Positions 63,831-64,000 of a DNA stretch of 64,000 nt are shown piece by piece. Both the position numbers and the translations under genes were made by a program. Each line of letters begins with the position of its first letter. Position 1 is the first letter of the stretch. A model generated the notes under the pieces. The model did no database searches. It had not been told where the DNA came from and saw nothing but the letters and a program-made list of their open reading frames with translations. The stretch comes from Hydrogenophilus sp. (GTDB taxonomy: Bacteria; Pseudomonadota; Gammaproteobacteria; Burkholderiales; Rhodocyclaceae), in NCBI GenBank assembly GCA_026416515.1, contig JAOAEZ010000001.1:86430-150429 (forward strand). Direction: 5' to 3'.

Positions 63831-64000
63831 ATGAGGACGGGTGCAAAAGGAATAGAGAGGCAAGAGAGCAGAGGAGTGTCGTTGCTGGGAGTGGTAGTGG
63901 GAGGAGCAGCGGCCGCATTAGCGATGGTGCTGGGGATACGAGTGGTACCGCTCTACGTGGAGTTTTTCGCGGTGCAGCGAGCGGTGCTCGCCGTGGCTCA
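63831..64000 (+). CDS. DUF4845 protein, 3' truncated by the window end
   Basis: 56 codons visible. A short charged start (MRTGAKGIERQESRG) is followed by VSLLGVVVGGAAAALAMVL, GIRVVPLYVEFFAVQRAVLAVA, matching the N-terminus of the DUF4845 family that lies between lepB and rnc in betaproteobacteria. Its function is unknown. The spacer from lepB is purine-rich. Confidence 0.8.
   Translation, partial: MRTGAKGIERQESRGVSLLGVVVGGAAAALAMVLGIRVVPLYVEFFAVQRAVLAVA

Overview
The window is a compact, almost gene-saturated stretch of a betaproteobacterial chromosome. The gene content and order suggest a respiratory, microaerobic to facultatively anaerobic rod with type IV pili and ubiquinone, possibly a Hydrogenophilus-like thermophile. 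The genus is inferred from gene order and protein style and is not proven. I see no insertion sequence, prophage, integrase, CRISPR array or rRNA. One tRNA is present (initiator tRNA-fMet, minus strand).

Region by region. (1) 1-11643 is a cbb3 oxidase and oxygen-response block: the copper ATPase ccoI (5' end outside the window), ccoS, ccoN-O-Q-P, ccoG, ccoH, a DUF3149 peptide, a universal stress protein, fnr, hemN and a SafE-like HCxGMCGG membrane protein. Two FNR boxes lie between ccoS and ccoN. The first sits at about -41.5 of a promoter that runs into a strong terminator after about 80 nt, so it looks like an FNR-activated small RNA. The second is placed to drive ccoNOQP. (2) 11649-14004 holds ppa and nadE, followed by about 500 bp without a recognisable gene. 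(3) 14510-24398 is the classic ndk-rlmN-pilW-rodZ-ispG-hisS-yfgM-bamB-der cluster; its RodZ has a huge glycine-rich linker and a repeat tail. (4) 29121-24426 (minus) is SIS/DiaA-like, BON lipoprotein, a DnaQ/GIY-YIG fusion nuclease, ptsH and ptsI. (5) 29258-34267 holds mutM, an arsenate-reductase-like phosphatase, tRNA-fMet, and a carrier-protein cassette (ACP, AMP-ligase, PLP decarboxylase) of the exosortase-A-associated type. (6) 43267-34269 (minus) is ypjD, a CorC-type protein, pilB-pilC-pilD, fmdB-aspS and argB. (7) 43307-50550 holds ffh, an EI24 membrane protein, a CinA-like protein, a glycosyltransferase, a thioesterase, an SpmA-SpmB fusion, a DUF2802 protein and fliW. (8) 50555-58166 holds ridA-recG-ubiC-methyltransferase-ubiA and a chemoreceptor that has both a c-type heme motif and a C-terminal PilZ domain. 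(9) 58175-64000 holds nadB divergent from rpoE-rseA, then lepA, lepB and the start of a DUF4845 gene.

A window-wide feature is strong strand asymmetry. The + strand is purine- and G-rich whichever strand is coding. Spacers and disordered linkers on + genes therefore become Gly/Glu/Arg-rich (CcoH N-terminus, RodZ, RlmN N-terminus, HisS tail), while linkers on - genes become Pro/Ser/Thr-rich (SpmAB, PilD, AMP-ligase). Genes are tightly packed, with many ATGA or GTGA overlaps and several convergent pairs that overlap or nearly touch. Intrinsic terminators are rare.
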